From positions 188,725-252,724 of the forward strand of contig NZ_FOYV01000003.1 of the NCBI RefSeq assembly GCF_900115175.1: 64,000 nucleotides of DNA, in the 5' to 3' direction. Shown piece by piece: positions 1 through 9,408 of this stretch (the first letter of the stretch is position 1; every line of letters starts with the position of its first letter). The position numbers and the translations under genes were made by a program. Source of the DNA: Marinobacter gudaonensis. Lineage in GTDB: Bacteria > Pseudomonadota > Gammaproteobacteria > Pseudomonadales > Oleiphilaceae. Under the pieces are notes generated by a model, which was given only the letters and a program-made list of their open reading frames with translations, searched no databases and had not been told where the DNA came from.

Positions 1-48
1 GTTGATCCTGACGCCCAGAGGGTCGACAGGAATGTGGCTGGAGAGTGC

Positions 49-1077
49 ATGATGAAAGATCGGACGTATCGCCTGGGAGATGTCGCCAGCGCCCTCGGTG
101 CGGAGCTTCGGGGCGATCCCGACATCCGGGTTTCGGGTCTGGCCACGCTGCAAGCTGCAGGCCCCGGACAGATCAGCTTTCTGGCCAACCCTTCCTACGG
201 CAAGTACCTGTCTGAGACCCGTGCTTCTGCGGTGATCATTTCACCTGCCTCTGCCGAGGATGTTCCCACCAATGTTCTGTTACTGGATAACCCGTACCTT
301 GGGTATGCTCGGCTGAGTCACTGGTTCGACCCGGCTCCCGTGGCATCTGCCGGCATCCACCCGACGGCCGTGATTGACCCAACAGCCACCATCGCCGACG
401 ACGCGAGCATTGGCCCTCATGTGGTCGTGGAAGCTGAGGCAAGCATCGGTGAGAAAGTCGTGGTGGGCGCGGGCACCGTGGTGGGCGCCCGAACCCGCAT
501 CGGTGCAGGTAGCGTAATTCGGCCGCGCGTTACCCTGGCCCATGATGTAGTCGTTGGCCAACGTTGTCATATCCTCAGCGGCGCGGTGATTGGCTCCGAC
601 GGGTTCGGGTTTGCCAACGAAAAAGGCGCGTGGCAGAGAATTGCCCAGCTGGGCAGGGTGGTGTTGGGTAACGATGTCGAAGTTGGCGCCAACACTACAA
701 TTGACCGTGGCGCCCTGGATGACACCGTGATCGGAGATGGGGTCAAGCTCGACAACCTCATCCAGGTGGCCCACAACGTACGCATCGGTGACCACAGCGC
801 CATGGCGGCGATGGTGGGCATTGCCGGTAGTACCCGCATCGGGCGCCACTGTGTCTTCGGTGGGGCGTCGGGCGTTGCCGGGCACCTTGAGATTGCAGAC
901 CACGTGCACCTGACCGGCATGACCCTGGTGACTGGCGATATTCGCGAACCAGGCGTGTACTCTTCCGGCACCAGTGCCGATACCAACCGTCAATGGCGAA
1001 AGAATGCCGTTCGTTTCCGCCAGCTGGACGTGCTGGCGCGCCGTGTGAAAGAACTGGAAAAGAAAATTAAGGGCTGA
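49..1077 (+). CDS. lpxD: UDP-3-O-acylglucosamine N-acyltransferase LpxD
   Basis: LpxD adds the second (N-linked) 3-hydroxyacyl chain to UDP-3-O-acylglucosamine, the third step of lipid A synthesis at the cytoplasmic face. The 342-residue protein has an N-terminal uridine-binding region, then a long run of hexapeptide repeats forming a left-handed beta helix, and a C-terminal helix rich in Lys and Glu. The sequence [11 protein letters not shown] carries the expected catalytic His. The GGAGAG at 40-45 suits ATG 49 or ATG 52; an in-frame GTG at 34 has a poorer ribosome site. It is the first complete gene of lpxD-fabZ-lpxA-lpxB-rnhB, the order found in pseudomonads. Upstream skp/bamA would be expected outside the window. 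Confidence 0.96.
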   Translation: MMKDRTYRLGDVASALGAELRGDPDIRVSGLATLQAAGPGQISFLANPSYGKYLSETRASAVIISPASAEDVPTNVLLLDNPYLGYARLSHWFDPAPVASAGIHPTAVIDPTATIADDASIGPHVVVEAEASIGEKVVVGAGTVVGARTRIGAGSVIRPRVTLAHDVVVGQRCHILSGAVIGSDGFGFANEKGAWQRIAQLGRVVLGNDVEVGANTTIDRGALDDTVIGDGVKLDNLIQVAHNVRIGDHSAMAAMVGIAGSTRIGRHCVFGGASGVAGHLEIADHVHLTGMTLVTGDIREPGVYSSGTSADTNRQWRKNAVRFRQLDVLARRVKELEKKIKG

Positions 1078-1088
1078 GGCCGATCAAC

Positions 1089-1526
1089 ATGATGAAGATT
1101 GACGAAATTCTGGAGTACCTCCCGCATCGATATCCGTTCCTTCTGGTGGACAGGGTAACGGAGGTCGAAAAAGGCGTGTCGATCAAGGGGTACAAGAATA
1201 TTTCGTTCAACGAGCCGTTCTTCCAGGGCCATTTTCCAAACAACCCCATCATGCCCGGCGTGCTGATCATTGAGGCGATGGCCCAGCTTTCAGGGATTCT
1301 CGGGTTTGTGACGGTCGGCCGGAAACCCTCGGACGGCGTGGTACAATACCTGGCTGGTTCAACCAAGGCGCGCTTCAAGCGCCCGGTGCTGCCCGGTGAC
1401 CGGCTCTGTATGGAGTCGGAATTCATTTCCGGGAAACGAGGCATCTACAAATTCGATTGTCGCGCGCTGGTCGACGGAGAAGTCGTCTGCGTGGCAGAGA
1501 TTCTTACCGCTGAGAGAGAAGTTTGA
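1089..1526 (+). CDS. fabZ: 3-hydroxyacyl-[ACP] dehydratase FabZ
   Basis: FabZ dehydrates 3-hydroxyacyl-ACP in fatty acid elongation and competes with LpxA/LpxD for 3-hydroxyacyl-ACP, so its place inside the lipid A operon links the two membrane pathways. The 145-residue hot-dog fold shows the family motif [10 protein letters not shown] with the active-site His, followed by IIEAMAQ with the catalytic Glu. It begins 11 bases after lpxD; the GAGG at the lpxD stop codon can act as ribosome site. ATG 1092 is an alternative start. Its stop codon overlaps the lpxA start by one base (TGATG), suggesting translational coupling. Confidence 0.97.
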   Translation: MMKIDEILEYLPHRYPFLLVDRVTEVEKGVSIKGYKNISFNEPFFQGHFPNNPIMPGVLIIEAMAQLSGILGFVTVGRKPSDGVVQYLAGSTKARFKRPVLPGDRLCMESEFISGKRGIYKFDCRALVDGEVVCVAEILTAEREV

Positions 1527-2317
1527 TGGCGACAAATGACTGGTCGGGTGTCCATCCTCAGGCAATTGTGGACCCGTCAGCCAAACTGGGAAGCAACGTT
1601 ACCGTTGGTCCCTGGAGTTATATTGGCCCGGACGTGGAAATTGGCGATGGTACCGAAATCCTCTCCCATGTGGTGATCAAGGGGCCGACGGTCATTGGCA
1701 GGAACAACCGGATTTTCCAGTTTTCCAGCGTTGGTGAAGAGTGTCAGGACAAGAAATACGCCGGCGAACCAACCACGCTGGTGATCGGAGATAATAACGT
1801 AATCCGCGAAAACTGCACGATTCACCGTGGCACTGTGCAGGACCGGGGTGAAACCCGCATCGGCAGCGGCAATCTTCTTATGGCTTACGTGCATGTCGCC
1901 CACGACTGCATTGTGGGCGATAACACCATTCTGGCGAACTGTGCCACCCTGGCTGGCCATGTGTCTGTCGGTGACTATGCCATCCTTGGTGGTGGCACCA
2001 TGGTGCACCAGTTCTGTCATATTGGTCCCCACAGCATGGCGGCCGGTGGCAGCATCGTACTCAAGGATATCCCCGCCTATGTCATGGCCAGTGGCCAGTC
2101 GGCGCAGCCCCATGGCATGAATGTGGAGGGACTGAAGCGCCGTGGCTTCGGCCCGGAAGTGCTGCTGGCGTTGCGCCGGGCCTACAAGGTTATCTACCGT
2201 CAGGGGCTGACCACCGAACAGGCCGTCGAGGAACTTGAGAAGTCCTTTGCCGATGTTGCAGAAATTCGACCCCTTGTCGACTCATTGCGCGGAGCGCATC
2301 GCGGCATCATCCGCTAA
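1526..2317 (+). CDS. lpxA: UDP-N-acetylglucosamine O-acyltransferase LpxA
   Basis: LpxA transfers 3-hydroxyacyl from ACP to UDP-GlcNAc, the first step of lipid A synthesis. The 263-residue protein opens directly with hexapeptide repeats (VHPQAIVDPSAKLG), has the LMAYVHVAHDCIVGD stretch containing the catalytic His, and ends with the helical C-terminal domain typical of LpxA. ATG 1526 is preferred over an in-frame TTG at 1523 because GAGAGAG lies at 1512-1518 and the ATG overlaps the fabZ stop by one base. Length and domain order are normal for the family. Confidence 0.97.
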   Translation: MATNDWSGVHPQAIVDPSAKLGSNVTVGPWSYIGPDVEIGDGTEILSHVVIKGPTVIGRNNRIFQFSSVGEECQDKKYAGEPTTLVIGDNNVIRENCTIHRGTVQDRGETRIGSGNLLMAYVHVAHDCIVGDNTILANCATLAGHVSVGDYAILGGGTMVHQFCHIGPHSMAAGGSIVLKDIPAYVMASGQSAQPHGMNVEGLKRRGFGPEVLLALRRAYKVIYRQGLTTEQAVEELEKSFADVAEIRPLVDSLRGAHRGIIR

Positions 2318-2335
2318 CCCGGCGGGAGCCCGTTG

Positions 2336-3517
2336 GTGACACAACCGACTCAAGCAACTATTAGCCAGAGTAAGCTGACGTTTGGCATGATTGCCGGTGA
2401 GGCATCGGGGGATATCCTCGGTGCCGGCCTGATCCGGTCTCTCCGTAAGCGTTTTCCCAACGCCCGTTTTGTCGGCATAGGGGGCGACGAGATGGTGGCC
2501 GAGGGCTTCCATTCCCTGGTGCCAATGGAGCGGCTTTCGGTGATGGGGCTGGTGGAGGTGCTCGGTCGCATCAGGGAGCTGTTCAGCATTCGTGCCCGGT
2601 TGCTGGACTATTTTTTTGCCACGCCACCTGACGTCGTCATCGGCATCGATTCCCCGGATTTCACGCTTGCCATAGAGCGGCGCTGTCGCGAGGCCGGCAT
2701 TCTCTCTGTCCACTATGTGAGCCCGTCGGTATGGGCCTGGCGGCAGAAGCGGATTTTCAAGATTGCGAAATCCGTGAATCTGATGTTGACCCTGTTTCCG
2801 TTCGAAGCCCGATTCTACGAGGAGCACAAGGTGCCTGTGGCGTTTGTGGGGCATCCGCTCGCTGACCGGATTCCCATGGAGCCGGACACACTGGCAATGA
2901 GAGCCTCCTTGGGCATGAATCCCGGGGCGCCGGTTCTGGCGGTGTTGCCTGGCAGTCGCGCCGGTGAGGTGGAGCGGCTGGGCACCCTGTTTCTGGAGGC
3001 GGCCCGCTGGATTCAGGAAAAGCGGCCAGACCTGCAGCTGGTGATTCCCTGTGTGAACCGGGAACGTGAGAAGCAGGTGCGGGCCCTGGTGGACGCACTC
3101 GCTGTCAAGTTGCCTGTCATCATCGTACGGGGCCGCTCACGGGATGTGATGGCCGCCTCTGATGTGGTGCTGCTTGCCTCCGGTACTGCTACCCTTGAAG
3201 CCATGCTGCTGAAAAAGCCCATGGTGGTGGGCTACCGATTGAGCGGCCTCAGCTATGCCCTGGTCTCGCGGTTGGTGAAAGTGCCCCATGTCGCTTTGCC
3301 CAATTTGCTTGCCAGGCAGCCGCTGGTGCCGGAATTGCTCCAGGATGCCGCCAGCCCGGAAAGTCTTGGCGCCGCCGTACTCGAGCGGCTTGAGAACACG
3401 GAAGAGCGAGCGCGGCTGAAAGAGGCGTTTACCGAGTTACACCAGACACTCCGGCAGGATGCCGATGAAAAGGCGGCCGCGGCCATCTCCGATCTGCTTG
3501 AGAGGAACGGGCGATAA
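2336..3517 (+). CDS. lpxB: Lipid A disaccharide synthase LpxB
   Basis: LpxB is a GT-B glycosyltransferase (family GT19) that joins lipid X to UDP-diacylglucosamine to make the lipid A disaccharide, at the inner membrane. The protein shows the family N-terminus [17 protein letters not shown], the [14 protein letters not shown] motif near residue 127 and the nucleotide-binding region [26 protein letters not shown] at 2324-2328 sits seven bases before GTG 2336; TTG 2333 is also in frame but too close. It overlaps rnhB by one base (TAATG). Confidence 0.96.
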   Translation: MTQPTQATISQSKLTFGMIAGEASGDILGAGLIRSLRKRFPNARFVGIGGDEMVAEGFHSLVPMERLSVMGLVEVLGRIRELFSIRARLLDYFFATPPDVVIGIDSPDFTLAIERRCREAGILSVHYVSPSVWAWRQKRIFKIAKSVNLMLTLFPFEARFYEEHKVPVAFVGHPLADRIPMEPDTLAMRASLGMNPGAPVLAVLPGSRAGEVERLGTLFLEAARWIQEKRPDLQLVIPCVNREREKQVRALVDALAVKLPVIIVRGRSRDVMAASDVVLLASGTATLEAMLLKKPMVVGYRLSGLSYALVSRLVKVPHVALPNLLARQPLVPELLQDAASPESLGAAVLERLENTEERARLKEAFTELHQTLRQDADEKAAAAISDLLERNGR

Positions 3518-4200
3518 TGGCCAGGGTCCCGTTGCCTCCGTTCGAATGTCGTTATACCGGATCCTTGCTGGCGGGTGTGGATGAAGTCGGTCGGGGCCCG
3601 TTGATCGGTGCTGTCGTTACCGCCGCCGTAATTCTGGATCCGGACAGACCCATTGCCGGTTTGGCCGATTCCAAGAAACTGAGTGAAAAGCGCCGAAACG
3701 CCCTGTATGAGCAGATTCTCGATCAGGCCCTGGCCTGGAGTATTGGCCGATGCGAGGCCCGGGAAATTGATGAGCTGAATATCTACCAGGCTACCATGCT
3801 TGCCATGGAGCGAGCGGTGTGTGGCCTGGCGATTCCACCAGAGTACGTTCTGGTGGACGGGAATCGCTGCCCCAAATGGCACTGGCCGTCGGAGCCGGTG
3901 ATCAAGGGGGACAGCCGTGTTGAAGCCATCAGCGCGGCCTCCATTCTGGCGAAGGTAACCCGTGACCGTGAGATGGAGGCTCTGGAAGAGCGGTTCCCGG
4001 GATTCGGGCTGGCCCAGCACAAAGGTTACCCCACTCCTGTCCACCTGGAGGCCCTGCGCCGCCTTGGCGCGACACCGGAACACCGTCGGTCCTTCCGCCC
4101 GGTTCAGGAGGTAAGTCAGCAGGTGGGTGCCTTCAGTGGTGGCCCAGCGATTGAGTCCGAGCCTGTTTTCAGGACCGACCTTTTCGAAGATATCGATTGA
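3517..4200 (+). CDS. rnhB: Ribonuclease HII
   Basis: RNase HII cuts RNA in RNA/DNA hybrids and starts removal of single ribonucleotides from DNA. The 227-residue protein has the active-site motif [15 protein letters not shown] with Asp22 and Glu23, a further acidic residue in VLVDGN, and the substrate-recognition segment [18 protein letters not shown]. It is the last gene of the lpx operon, as in pseudomonads, where dnaE normally follows; here tRNA-fMet follows instead. The C-terminal 30 residues are poorly conserved tail. Confidence 0.96.
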   Translation: MARVPLPPFECRYTGSLLAGVDEVGRGPLIGAVVTAAVILDPDRPIAGLADSKKLSEKRRNALYEQILDQALAWSIGRCEAREIDELNIYQATMLAMERAVCGLAIPPEYVLVDGNRCPKWHWPSEPVIKGDSRVEAISAASILAKVTRDREMEALEERFPGFGLAQHKGYPTPVHLEALRRLGATPEHRRSFRPVQEVSQQVGAFSGGPAIESEPVFRTDLFEDID

Positions 4201-4269
4201 CAGCCTCCAGTCTAATCCTTAATATACGCGCACGTTGATCGGGGGTGTCCCGGCAACAACCAGTTTTGA

Positions 4270-4326
4270 TGCGGGGTGGAGCAGTCTGGTAGCTCATCGG
4301 GCTCCCAATTCCGCAAAAGCCGAAGG
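4270..4326 (+). pseudogene. Broken partial copy of tRNA-fMet
   Basis: Bases 4265-4304 repeat 4393-4432 with a single difference (A at 4295 for G), 128 bases apart; this covers the 5' flank, acceptor 5' strand, D arm and 5' half of the anticodon arm of the intact tRNA-fMet. Where the anticodon CAT should be, an unrelated insert (about 4305-4319) is followed by CCGAAGG, matching the 3' side of the anticodon stem. T arm and acceptor 3' strand are absent, so it cannot make a tRNA. Confidence 0.8.
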
Positions 4327-4333
4327 GAGTCTC

Positions 4334-4354
4334 GACCTTCGGTTTATGAGCCCG
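4334..4354 (-). repeat. Inverted copy of the tRNA-fMet anticodon arm
   Basis: The reverse complement of 4334-4354 matches the anticodon arm of the intact tRNA-fMet (4426-4446) at 20 of 21 positions. It lies between the broken direct copy and the functional gene. The segment 4308-4369 can also fold back on itself (ATTCCG near 4308 with CGGAAT near 4369, and CCGAAGG with CCTTCGG), so the block is an imperfect palindrome built partly from tRNA sequence. Confidence 0.75.
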
Positions 4355-4397
4355 GCCTTTTGCCGGAATCAGCGATAAGCAGAGATGCAAAGTTTGA

Positions 4398-4474
<77 letters not shown>

Positions 4475-4480
4475 TTTATG

Positions 4481-4510
4481 AAATAAAGCCCGCTCAAGCG
4501 GGCTTTATTT
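4481..4510 (+). terminator. Rho-independent terminator after tRNA-fMet
   Basis: A perfect 14-bp stem (AAATAAAGCCCGCT paired with AGCGGGCTTTATTT) with a two-base nominal loop starts six bases after the tRNA CCA. The A-rich left arm and T-rich right arm make it potentially active in both directions. Confidence 0.93.
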
Positions 4511-4766
4511 GTTTTCAGACATCGCCTTCCGATGCAATCTCAACGTCCAGTGCGCCCGTAAAACTTCCGTATGATGTCGAGCGCCCCGTTCTGCCCTTTG
4601 CGGGCAAAAATTTGCCCAATAATTCAGGCACTTCCCCTTCTTTCTTACCGATTCCTGACGAGAAATTGACAATTTCGTAACTTGGGAAATGACGGGCTTC
4701 ACATAGATAATCCGGTCTGTTTTGTAAAATTTTTAAAATTCGACGACATTTTGGTTCCAAATCCAT
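4511..4766. other. Intergenic region before the FN3 lipoprotein
   Basis: No gene is visible. The palindrome GGGCAAAAATTTGCCC lies at 4602-4617. A possible promoter for the next gene is TTGGGA followed after 16 bases by TAGATA near 4683-4710; a TTGACA near 4665 lacks a convincing -10 partner. The last 60 bases are AT-rich. Confidence 0.4.
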
Positions 4767-5144
4767 ATGAAGCGCGTCATTAAAATGTCAAAGGCATGGA
4801 TTGCCGCGTGTATAGTAGGGATCGTTTTAACCGGCTGCGGTGGCGGAGGCTCCGGCGGCGGGGGGCAGGGGGCCGCGACTCTGAGCTGGACAGCGCCGCT
4901 GACCCGGGTGAATGGCGAGAGCATTCCAATGGGCGAGCTGGACAAGTATGTCATTCGCTACGGTCAGGATGCGGATGACTTGACCAAGCAAGTGGTGGTC
5001 GAAAATGCGGCGGCCGAGGCTGACATGTCCTACCGGATCGGCGGCCTTGCCACTGGAACCTGGTACTTCACCATTCAGGTGCAGGACATTAATGGTCTTA
5101 TCAGCGCCCCGTCCGACGTCGTCAGCAAATCGATCAGTTCATGA
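4767..5144 (+). CDS. Small lipoprotein with fibronectin type III-like domain
   Basis: This 125-residue protein has a lipoprotein signal (basic start, hydrophobic core, then LTGC as lipobox), so the Cys is predicted to be acylated and the mature part held in the envelope. A Gly/Ser-rich linker follows, then about 90 residues that read as one fibronectin type III-like beta sandwich (ATLSWTAP early, then TWYFTIQVQD and a final S-rich strand). ATG 4767 lacks a clear ribosome site; ATG 4785 (MSKAW) is an equally good start and leaves the signal intact. Function is unknown. It converges on the histidine kinase gene, whose stop lies 28 bases away. Confidence 0.8.
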   Translation: MKRVIKMSKAWIAACIVGIVLTGCGGGGSGGGGQGAATLSWTAPLTRVNGESIPMGELDKYVIRYGQDADDLTKQVVVENAAAEADMSYRIGGLATGTWYFTIQVQDINGLISAPSDVVSKSISS

Positions 5145-5172
5145 TTCAAGGCCGGCTGAAGGTCGGCTTGCC

Positions 5173-7740
5173 TTACTGAAGAGGGTTTGCGATCGGCAGT
5201 TTCAACGTAAACGCCGATCCATGCCCCGGGCTCGATGCCACCGAAATCTCTCCCCGATGCTTTTCAACCACCGTTTTCACGAACGACAGGCCCAGGCCGG
5301 TGCCGTGAATGCCGGCGAGCTCAGTGCGCTTCTGGCGTCGGTACCGATCAAACAGGTGCGGTAGCTCGTCTGGATCTATGCCGCTGCCCTCGTCGGCGAT
5401 GGTCAGGCAGGCCTGGTGGCCGGCCCGGAATACCTGAATGCTCACGGTAGACGCTTCCGGGCTGTACTGGATGGCGTTAGTCAGCAGGTTAATGACAGCT
5501 CTCTCCAGCAGTTCGGCGTTACCCTTCAGCCAGAGATCTTCGGAGCCATGGAGCTGGATCTGGATCTGCTTCTCAACGCCCTGTTCACTGACGCTATCGC
5601 GAGCGTTTTCCACGATGGACAGAAACTCGCATTCATAAAAACGGGTTTCGGTTAATTGTTCGGCACGGGCCAACTGAACAAACTCCTCGGCCAGATGATA
5701 GCTTCGCCGCGCCAGTCGACCCAACTGGTCCAGCTGTTCCTGATCAATGTGGCTCGGATCACGCTTCAGTTGTTCGATCAGCGCAAGCTGAGATACCAGG
5801 GGTGAGCGCACATCATGGGAGATAAAGTCGATCGCCTCCCGGTGCTGTCGCTGCTGCTCCCGGAGTTCCGAGATGTCGGAGATGTTGGCAATGATGCCTT
5901 GCTGATCACCATCCGGCAGGGAGAAGGGCGCAAAATGAATGAGAAAGTCCTTGTGGCGAATTTTCAGGTCCACTGTGCGGCTCTGCTGGAGGGTCAGGGT
6001 GTCGGATACGGTTTCATGCCAGGGCGGTGTCTCCCTGGGGTCGTGGCCCTCCAGCAGTTTCACCAGCGGCAGGCCACCGAGGCTCGGCATCGGCTCCTGG
6101 AACCATTCCTCAATGTGGCCATTGGCGAAACGAATGACGCCCAGCTCGTCGGTCACGATAATGCCATCCGGCATTCGCTCGAAGCTGCGGCGAATGAACT
6201 CCTGCATGTGATTGAGTCGCTCGGTGGCGAGACGAACCCGCTCGATCCGGGCTGAGATGTTTTCCCTTGGCCTGGACGCGTGCGATGTCAGTGCCGGATC
6301 CTCAAGGCGCAGCCTGCGAAGGTAGCGTTGGATAGCCTCACGACCAAGATCGTTCGCCAATAACAGGCCCAGTTGGTAGCGCGTGCCACCCCGTAACAGC
6401 TGGATCCAGCTGCGGTTGCTGTCGTGGTGCCAGTAGCCTGGTGTCAGATCAGCCGGGATGTCAGCCGGGACCAGCCCCTTGGCTGCGAGCAGGTCGTTCT
6501 CTTCCATGAGCAGCCAACCTTCCGGTCTCAGCAGAGCCCGGAAATGCTCCAGGAGTTGGGTCGGGTGGCGCCCGGCTGGTGCAGGGAGGGAGACCTGGGG
6601 GCTTCTCGCAAGATCATCGAGCTGCCGGTTCAGAAAGCGGTTGGTCATGGCCAGTCGTAGGCCACTGGAAACGGGCAGGGCCAGCAGGGGAACCAGCAGT
6701 GCGTTGGCTACCGGAAGCCACCAGCCCAGCCTGAACAGGCCGAACAGAAACAGACCGAGGAGCAGAAGCGCCGCCGCGCCGCAGGCGAGTAGGGTGCGTG
6801 CCGGCCGCATCCTGGGCAATACCGCTGCCAACACCAGGATGGTCAGGGCTGTAAGCAGGGCGGCGGCCCAGGGTGGAGCCGTGCGGATCAGCAGTCCCAG
6901 TTGATGGGCAGAGAACACATTGGCGTGAAACTCGACCCCTGACATGGGCCGGCTCAACCCGGAGAACGGGGTGGGCAGAATGTCACCGAAGCCGGCGGCG
7001 GTGGCACCGACGAACACCGTTTTACCCCGGAAGAGTTCCGGTGCCGGTGCCTGGTTGAGAACTTCCGAATAGGAATAGGCGGGAATGGAGCCCGCGCCTC
7101 CGGCAAGGGGAACGGCTCGATATCCGGATCGGACGTTCACATAGGCAGGCGCATCCACCGTTGATGCCTGGTCCGGCTCGGCGCCGGTCACCGCCAGAGA
7201 AAGGCTGGGCCAAAGCTTCTGACCCATTCCGTTGTACAGATACAGGCCGCGGGCCACGCCGTCACTGTCCAGCTCCACATGAGCGTGGCCCAGGCCGGCA
7301 GCAGCACCGGCGAGCGGGTCTACAGGCAGTTGTTCCTGCAGGAGATAATGGGAGGTCGGCGGCGACAGGTAAACCGGAAGGAAGACATTGCCGTGCCGCC
7401 TCATCGCCTTTGCCAGTAATGCGTCGTCGGGGGAGGGCTCGGAAAACAGGATATCGAACACGATGGTCTTGGCGCCGGCCTGATGGAGTTTCGAGACCAG
7501 CTCCGCATGCAGGTTCCTCGGCCAGGGCCAGCGCCCAAGATGACCCAGACTTCGCTCGTCAATGGTTACCAGCACCACGTCGTCTGAGACTCGGGGAGGG
7601 GCAGAGGTTATGGCCTGGTCATAAAGCCAGAAGTCCAGGCGTTGCGGCAGGGCGCTGATCTGAACCAGCAGCACAAGCATCAGCAGGATCAGGCCCAGGG
7701 TCCAGGGAGTTGTTCGTATTGGCAGCCAATCCCGGTTCAT
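5173..7740 (-). CDS. CHASE2-domain sensor histidine kinase
   Basis: Membrane sensor kinase of 855 residues. Order: one N-terminal membrane segment (about 14-31), a periplasmic CHASE2 sensor domain (about 35-290, with VTIDERSLGHLGRWPWPR), three closely spaced membrane helices (about 290-370), a linker, a PAS domain (about 510-620, RMPDGIIVTDELG), a HisKA dimerisation helix with phospho-acceptor His642 in SHDVRSPL, and a HATPase domain with N box (NLLTNAIQYSP), DEGSGIDP and GTGLGLSFV. It is the last gene of a three-gene minus-strand operon behind a response regulator and a FecR/LysM protein, 33 bases after the latter. CHASE2 ligands are not known; cell-envelope sensing is inference. Confidence 0.93.
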   Translation of the reverse strand: MNRDWLPIRTTPWTLGLILLMLVLLVQISALPQRLDFWLYDQAITSAPPRVSDDVVLVTIDERSLGHLGRWPWPRNLHAELVSKLHQAGAKTIVFDILFSEPSPDDALLAKAMRRHGNVFLPVYLSPPTSHYLLQEQLPVDPLAGAAAGLGHAHVELDSDGVARGLYLYNGMGQKLWPSLSLAVTGAEPDQASTVDAPAYVNVRSGYRAVPLAGGAGSIPAYSYSEVLNQAPAPELFRGKTVFVGATAAGFGDILPTPFSGLSRPMSGVEFHANVFSAHQLGLLIRTAPPWAAALLTALTILVLAAVLPRMRPARTLLACGAAALLLLGLFLFGLFRLGWWLPVANALLVPLLALPVSSGLRLAMTNRFLNRQLDDLARSPQVSLPAPAGRHPTQLLEHFRALLRPEGWLLMEENDLLAAKGLVPADIPADLTPGYWHHDSNRSWIQLLRGGTRYQLGLLLANDLGREAIQRYLRRLRLEDPALTSHASRPRENISARIERVRLATERLNHMQEFIRRSFERMPDGIIVTDELGVIRFANGHIEEWFQEPMPSLGGLPLVKLLEGHDPRETPPWHETVSDTLTLQQSRTVDLKIRHKDFLIHFAPFSLPDGDQQGIIANISDISELREQQRQHREAIDFISHDVRSPLVSQLALIEQLKRDPSHIDQEQLDQLGRLARRSYHLAEEFVQLARAEQLTETRFYECEFLSIVENARDSVSEQGVEKQIQIQLHGSEDLWLKGNAELLERAVINLLTNAIQYSPEASTVSIQVFRAGHQACLTIADEGSGIDPDELPHLFDRYRRQKRTELAGIHGTGLGLSFVKTVVEKHRGEISVASSPGHGSAFTLKLPIANPLQ

Positions 7741-7773
7741 GAGTCCTGCTGTGTGTTTCGGTCGATCAACGGT

Positions 7774-9408
7774 TTATTCCAGGTACAATTCCCTCCCGGG
7801 TCCCCAGCGGCTTTCCAGAGGGCCATCAGAAAGAGCTTTCAGGCGCACAAAATACCGCCTTCCGGGAATCAGACGCAAGGCTGCGGTGGTATCAGAGAGC
7901 GTCGCTTCCTTGATGATGTTGTTAAATCCTGGCTCCTCAGAGAGCTGCAGCCGGTAGTCCGTGGCGGTGTCCACTTTTTCCCAGAATACCCGTACCTGGC
8001 TGTCGATGTAGTTCACGCTGATAATTCGAACGGGCGGCAGGCTGCCGTTTACCACCAGAGTGCGCGCTTCGGTGGTGGCCACAGAGTTACCGCCGGCTTC
8101 GGTAACCACCCGCCAGTAATATTTGCCCGGCCCTAAAGGACGTGATGGCAGAGCAGAGTTTTCGGGGGCCCACTCGCTGGTGGTGATCAGGTTGCTGAAA
8201 TTCTGATCCTCTGCAATTTCGACCCGGGCGACTTCGTTCTGGCCCTTGAGTTGCCAGCGGAACTCTGGCATGTCGTCGTTCACGGTTTCACCATCGGTCG
8301 GCGCCACGAGGCTTGCGGCGCGAGCCTGCAGATCCACCTCTACCGGCACCACGCCGGGCATACCGGCAATGCCGCTGTTGTCCAGTGCGGCCAGATGGAT
8401 TTCGTAACTGCCGTTGTCCAGAAGCCCGATATCGAACGAGTTTGCGGCGGTTGTGCGGCTTTCCACCCAACGACCGGTCTCGGTCTCGAAAATATCGATA
8501 CGGTGCCTTGGTGCCCGGCTATCCTGCCAAGTCATCGTCGACGGCAGGCTGGTGAGCGTGGCGGGCAGGGGGTTGATCTGAGGGGCCGGTGGCAGCCGCC
8601 GGATGCTCAATCCACCCCGGTCACCAGTGGACAGACTGGCTCCGTAGCCCGCCGGGATTCGGCGAACCTTGCCGGGCGCGCCGAAATCGACGGTGCCTTC
8701 CGTTACCTGCAGACTGCTGCCAGTGTTCGATGTCTGTAGTGCGAAAACAGTGCCTCTCACAGCGGCCACGGCTGAGGGTGTTTCGATCTCAAAACGGGCA
8801 CCGCCGTCCATAACCGGCTTTACGCGGGTGTGGACTTCGCCACGGTCGAGCCTCAGTCGGGTGTCCACCATGCCGGCCTTGCCGTACTGGGTCAGGCGAT
8901 TGAAGATGAGTCGGGAGTTGGGGGAAATCCGGACCTCGGAGCCGTCCGCCAGTTCCACCGTTGCCGTACCGGACGCTGACAGGATCTCGTCACCCACCCG
9001 GATCAGGGTGTTTTCGTCCAGCGGCATCTTCCGCCCGGTGCTGGCGGAGATTAACTGAACCGTGCCGGACACGGAGGTTGCTTTGGCGGGCTGCGGTTGG
9101 CGTTTCAGCCAGGAGAGCGGAATGCGAACGCTGTCGCCGGCAGCCAGGGCGGCTCCATTACTGATTCTGTTGTACTGCAGCAGTCGCGCGCCGGTGTAAC
9201 CGGTAGCGAGCAACTCGTCGGCCACCTCCCGAAAGCTCTCGCCCGGACGGAGCGTGTAGATCCACTCAGGCATCTGGTTGGCGGAGGCATTATCCGCCTG
9301 TCCCGCTGACCCACGGGTAACGGAAAGCTCGGCGCCTGCAGGTGCCGATCCCAGTGCCATGAGGGCGGAGAGCAGCAGGGCAAACAGCCCGGTGGAGCGG
9401 TCAGTCAT
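7774..9408 (-). CDS. Secreted LysM/FecR-domain protein
   Basis: A 544-residue exported protein. A signal peptide (first ~26 residues, ending AGA) precedes a LysM-like module (about 48-100, TLRPGESFREVADELL then ARLLQYNRI), a FecR domain (about 125-240, with GDEILSASGTATVELADGS and VRGTVFAL), and a C-terminal half of fibronectin-like beta repeats (FRWQLKGQNEVARVEIAEDQ). LysM suggests peptidoglycan attachment. FecR domains occur in anti-sigma factors, but here there is no cytoplasmic part, so an envelope scaffold or ligand partner for the CHASE2 kinase is more likely; this is inference. It overlaps the regulator gene by 8 bases, indicating coupled translation. Confidence 0.88.
   Translation of the reverse strand: MTDRSTGLFALLLSALMALGSAPAGAELSVTRGSAGQADNASANQMPEWIYTLRPGESFREVADELLATGYTGARLLQYNRISNGAALAAGDSVRIPLSWLKRQPQPAKATSVSGTVQLISASTGRKMPLDENTLIRVGDEILSASGTATVELADGSEVRISPNSRLIFNRLTQYGKAGMVDTRLRLDRGEVHTRVKPVMDGGARFEIETPSAVAAVRGTVFALQTSNTGSSLQVTEGTVDFGAPGKVRRIPAGYGASLSTGDRGGLSIRRLPPAPQINPLPATLTSLPSTMTWQDSRAPRHRIDIFETETGRWVESRTTAANSFDIGLLDNGSYEIHLAALDNSGIAGMPGVVPVEVDLQARAASLVAPTDGETVNDDMPEFRWQLKGQNEVARVEIAEDQNFSNLITTSEWAPENSALPSRPLGPGKYYWRVVTEAGGNSVATTEARTLVVNGSLPPVRIISVNYIDSQVRVFWEKVDTATDYRLQLSEEPGFNNIIKEATLSDTTAALRLIPGRRYFVRLKALSDGPLESRWGPGRELYLE

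Noticed and set aside
2..52. Open frame ending at TGA 50-52, overlapping the lpxD start
   Set aside because: It could be the end of an upstream gene such as skp, but the 16 visible residues ([15 protein letters not shown]) do not match a Skp C-terminus and another frame is also open.
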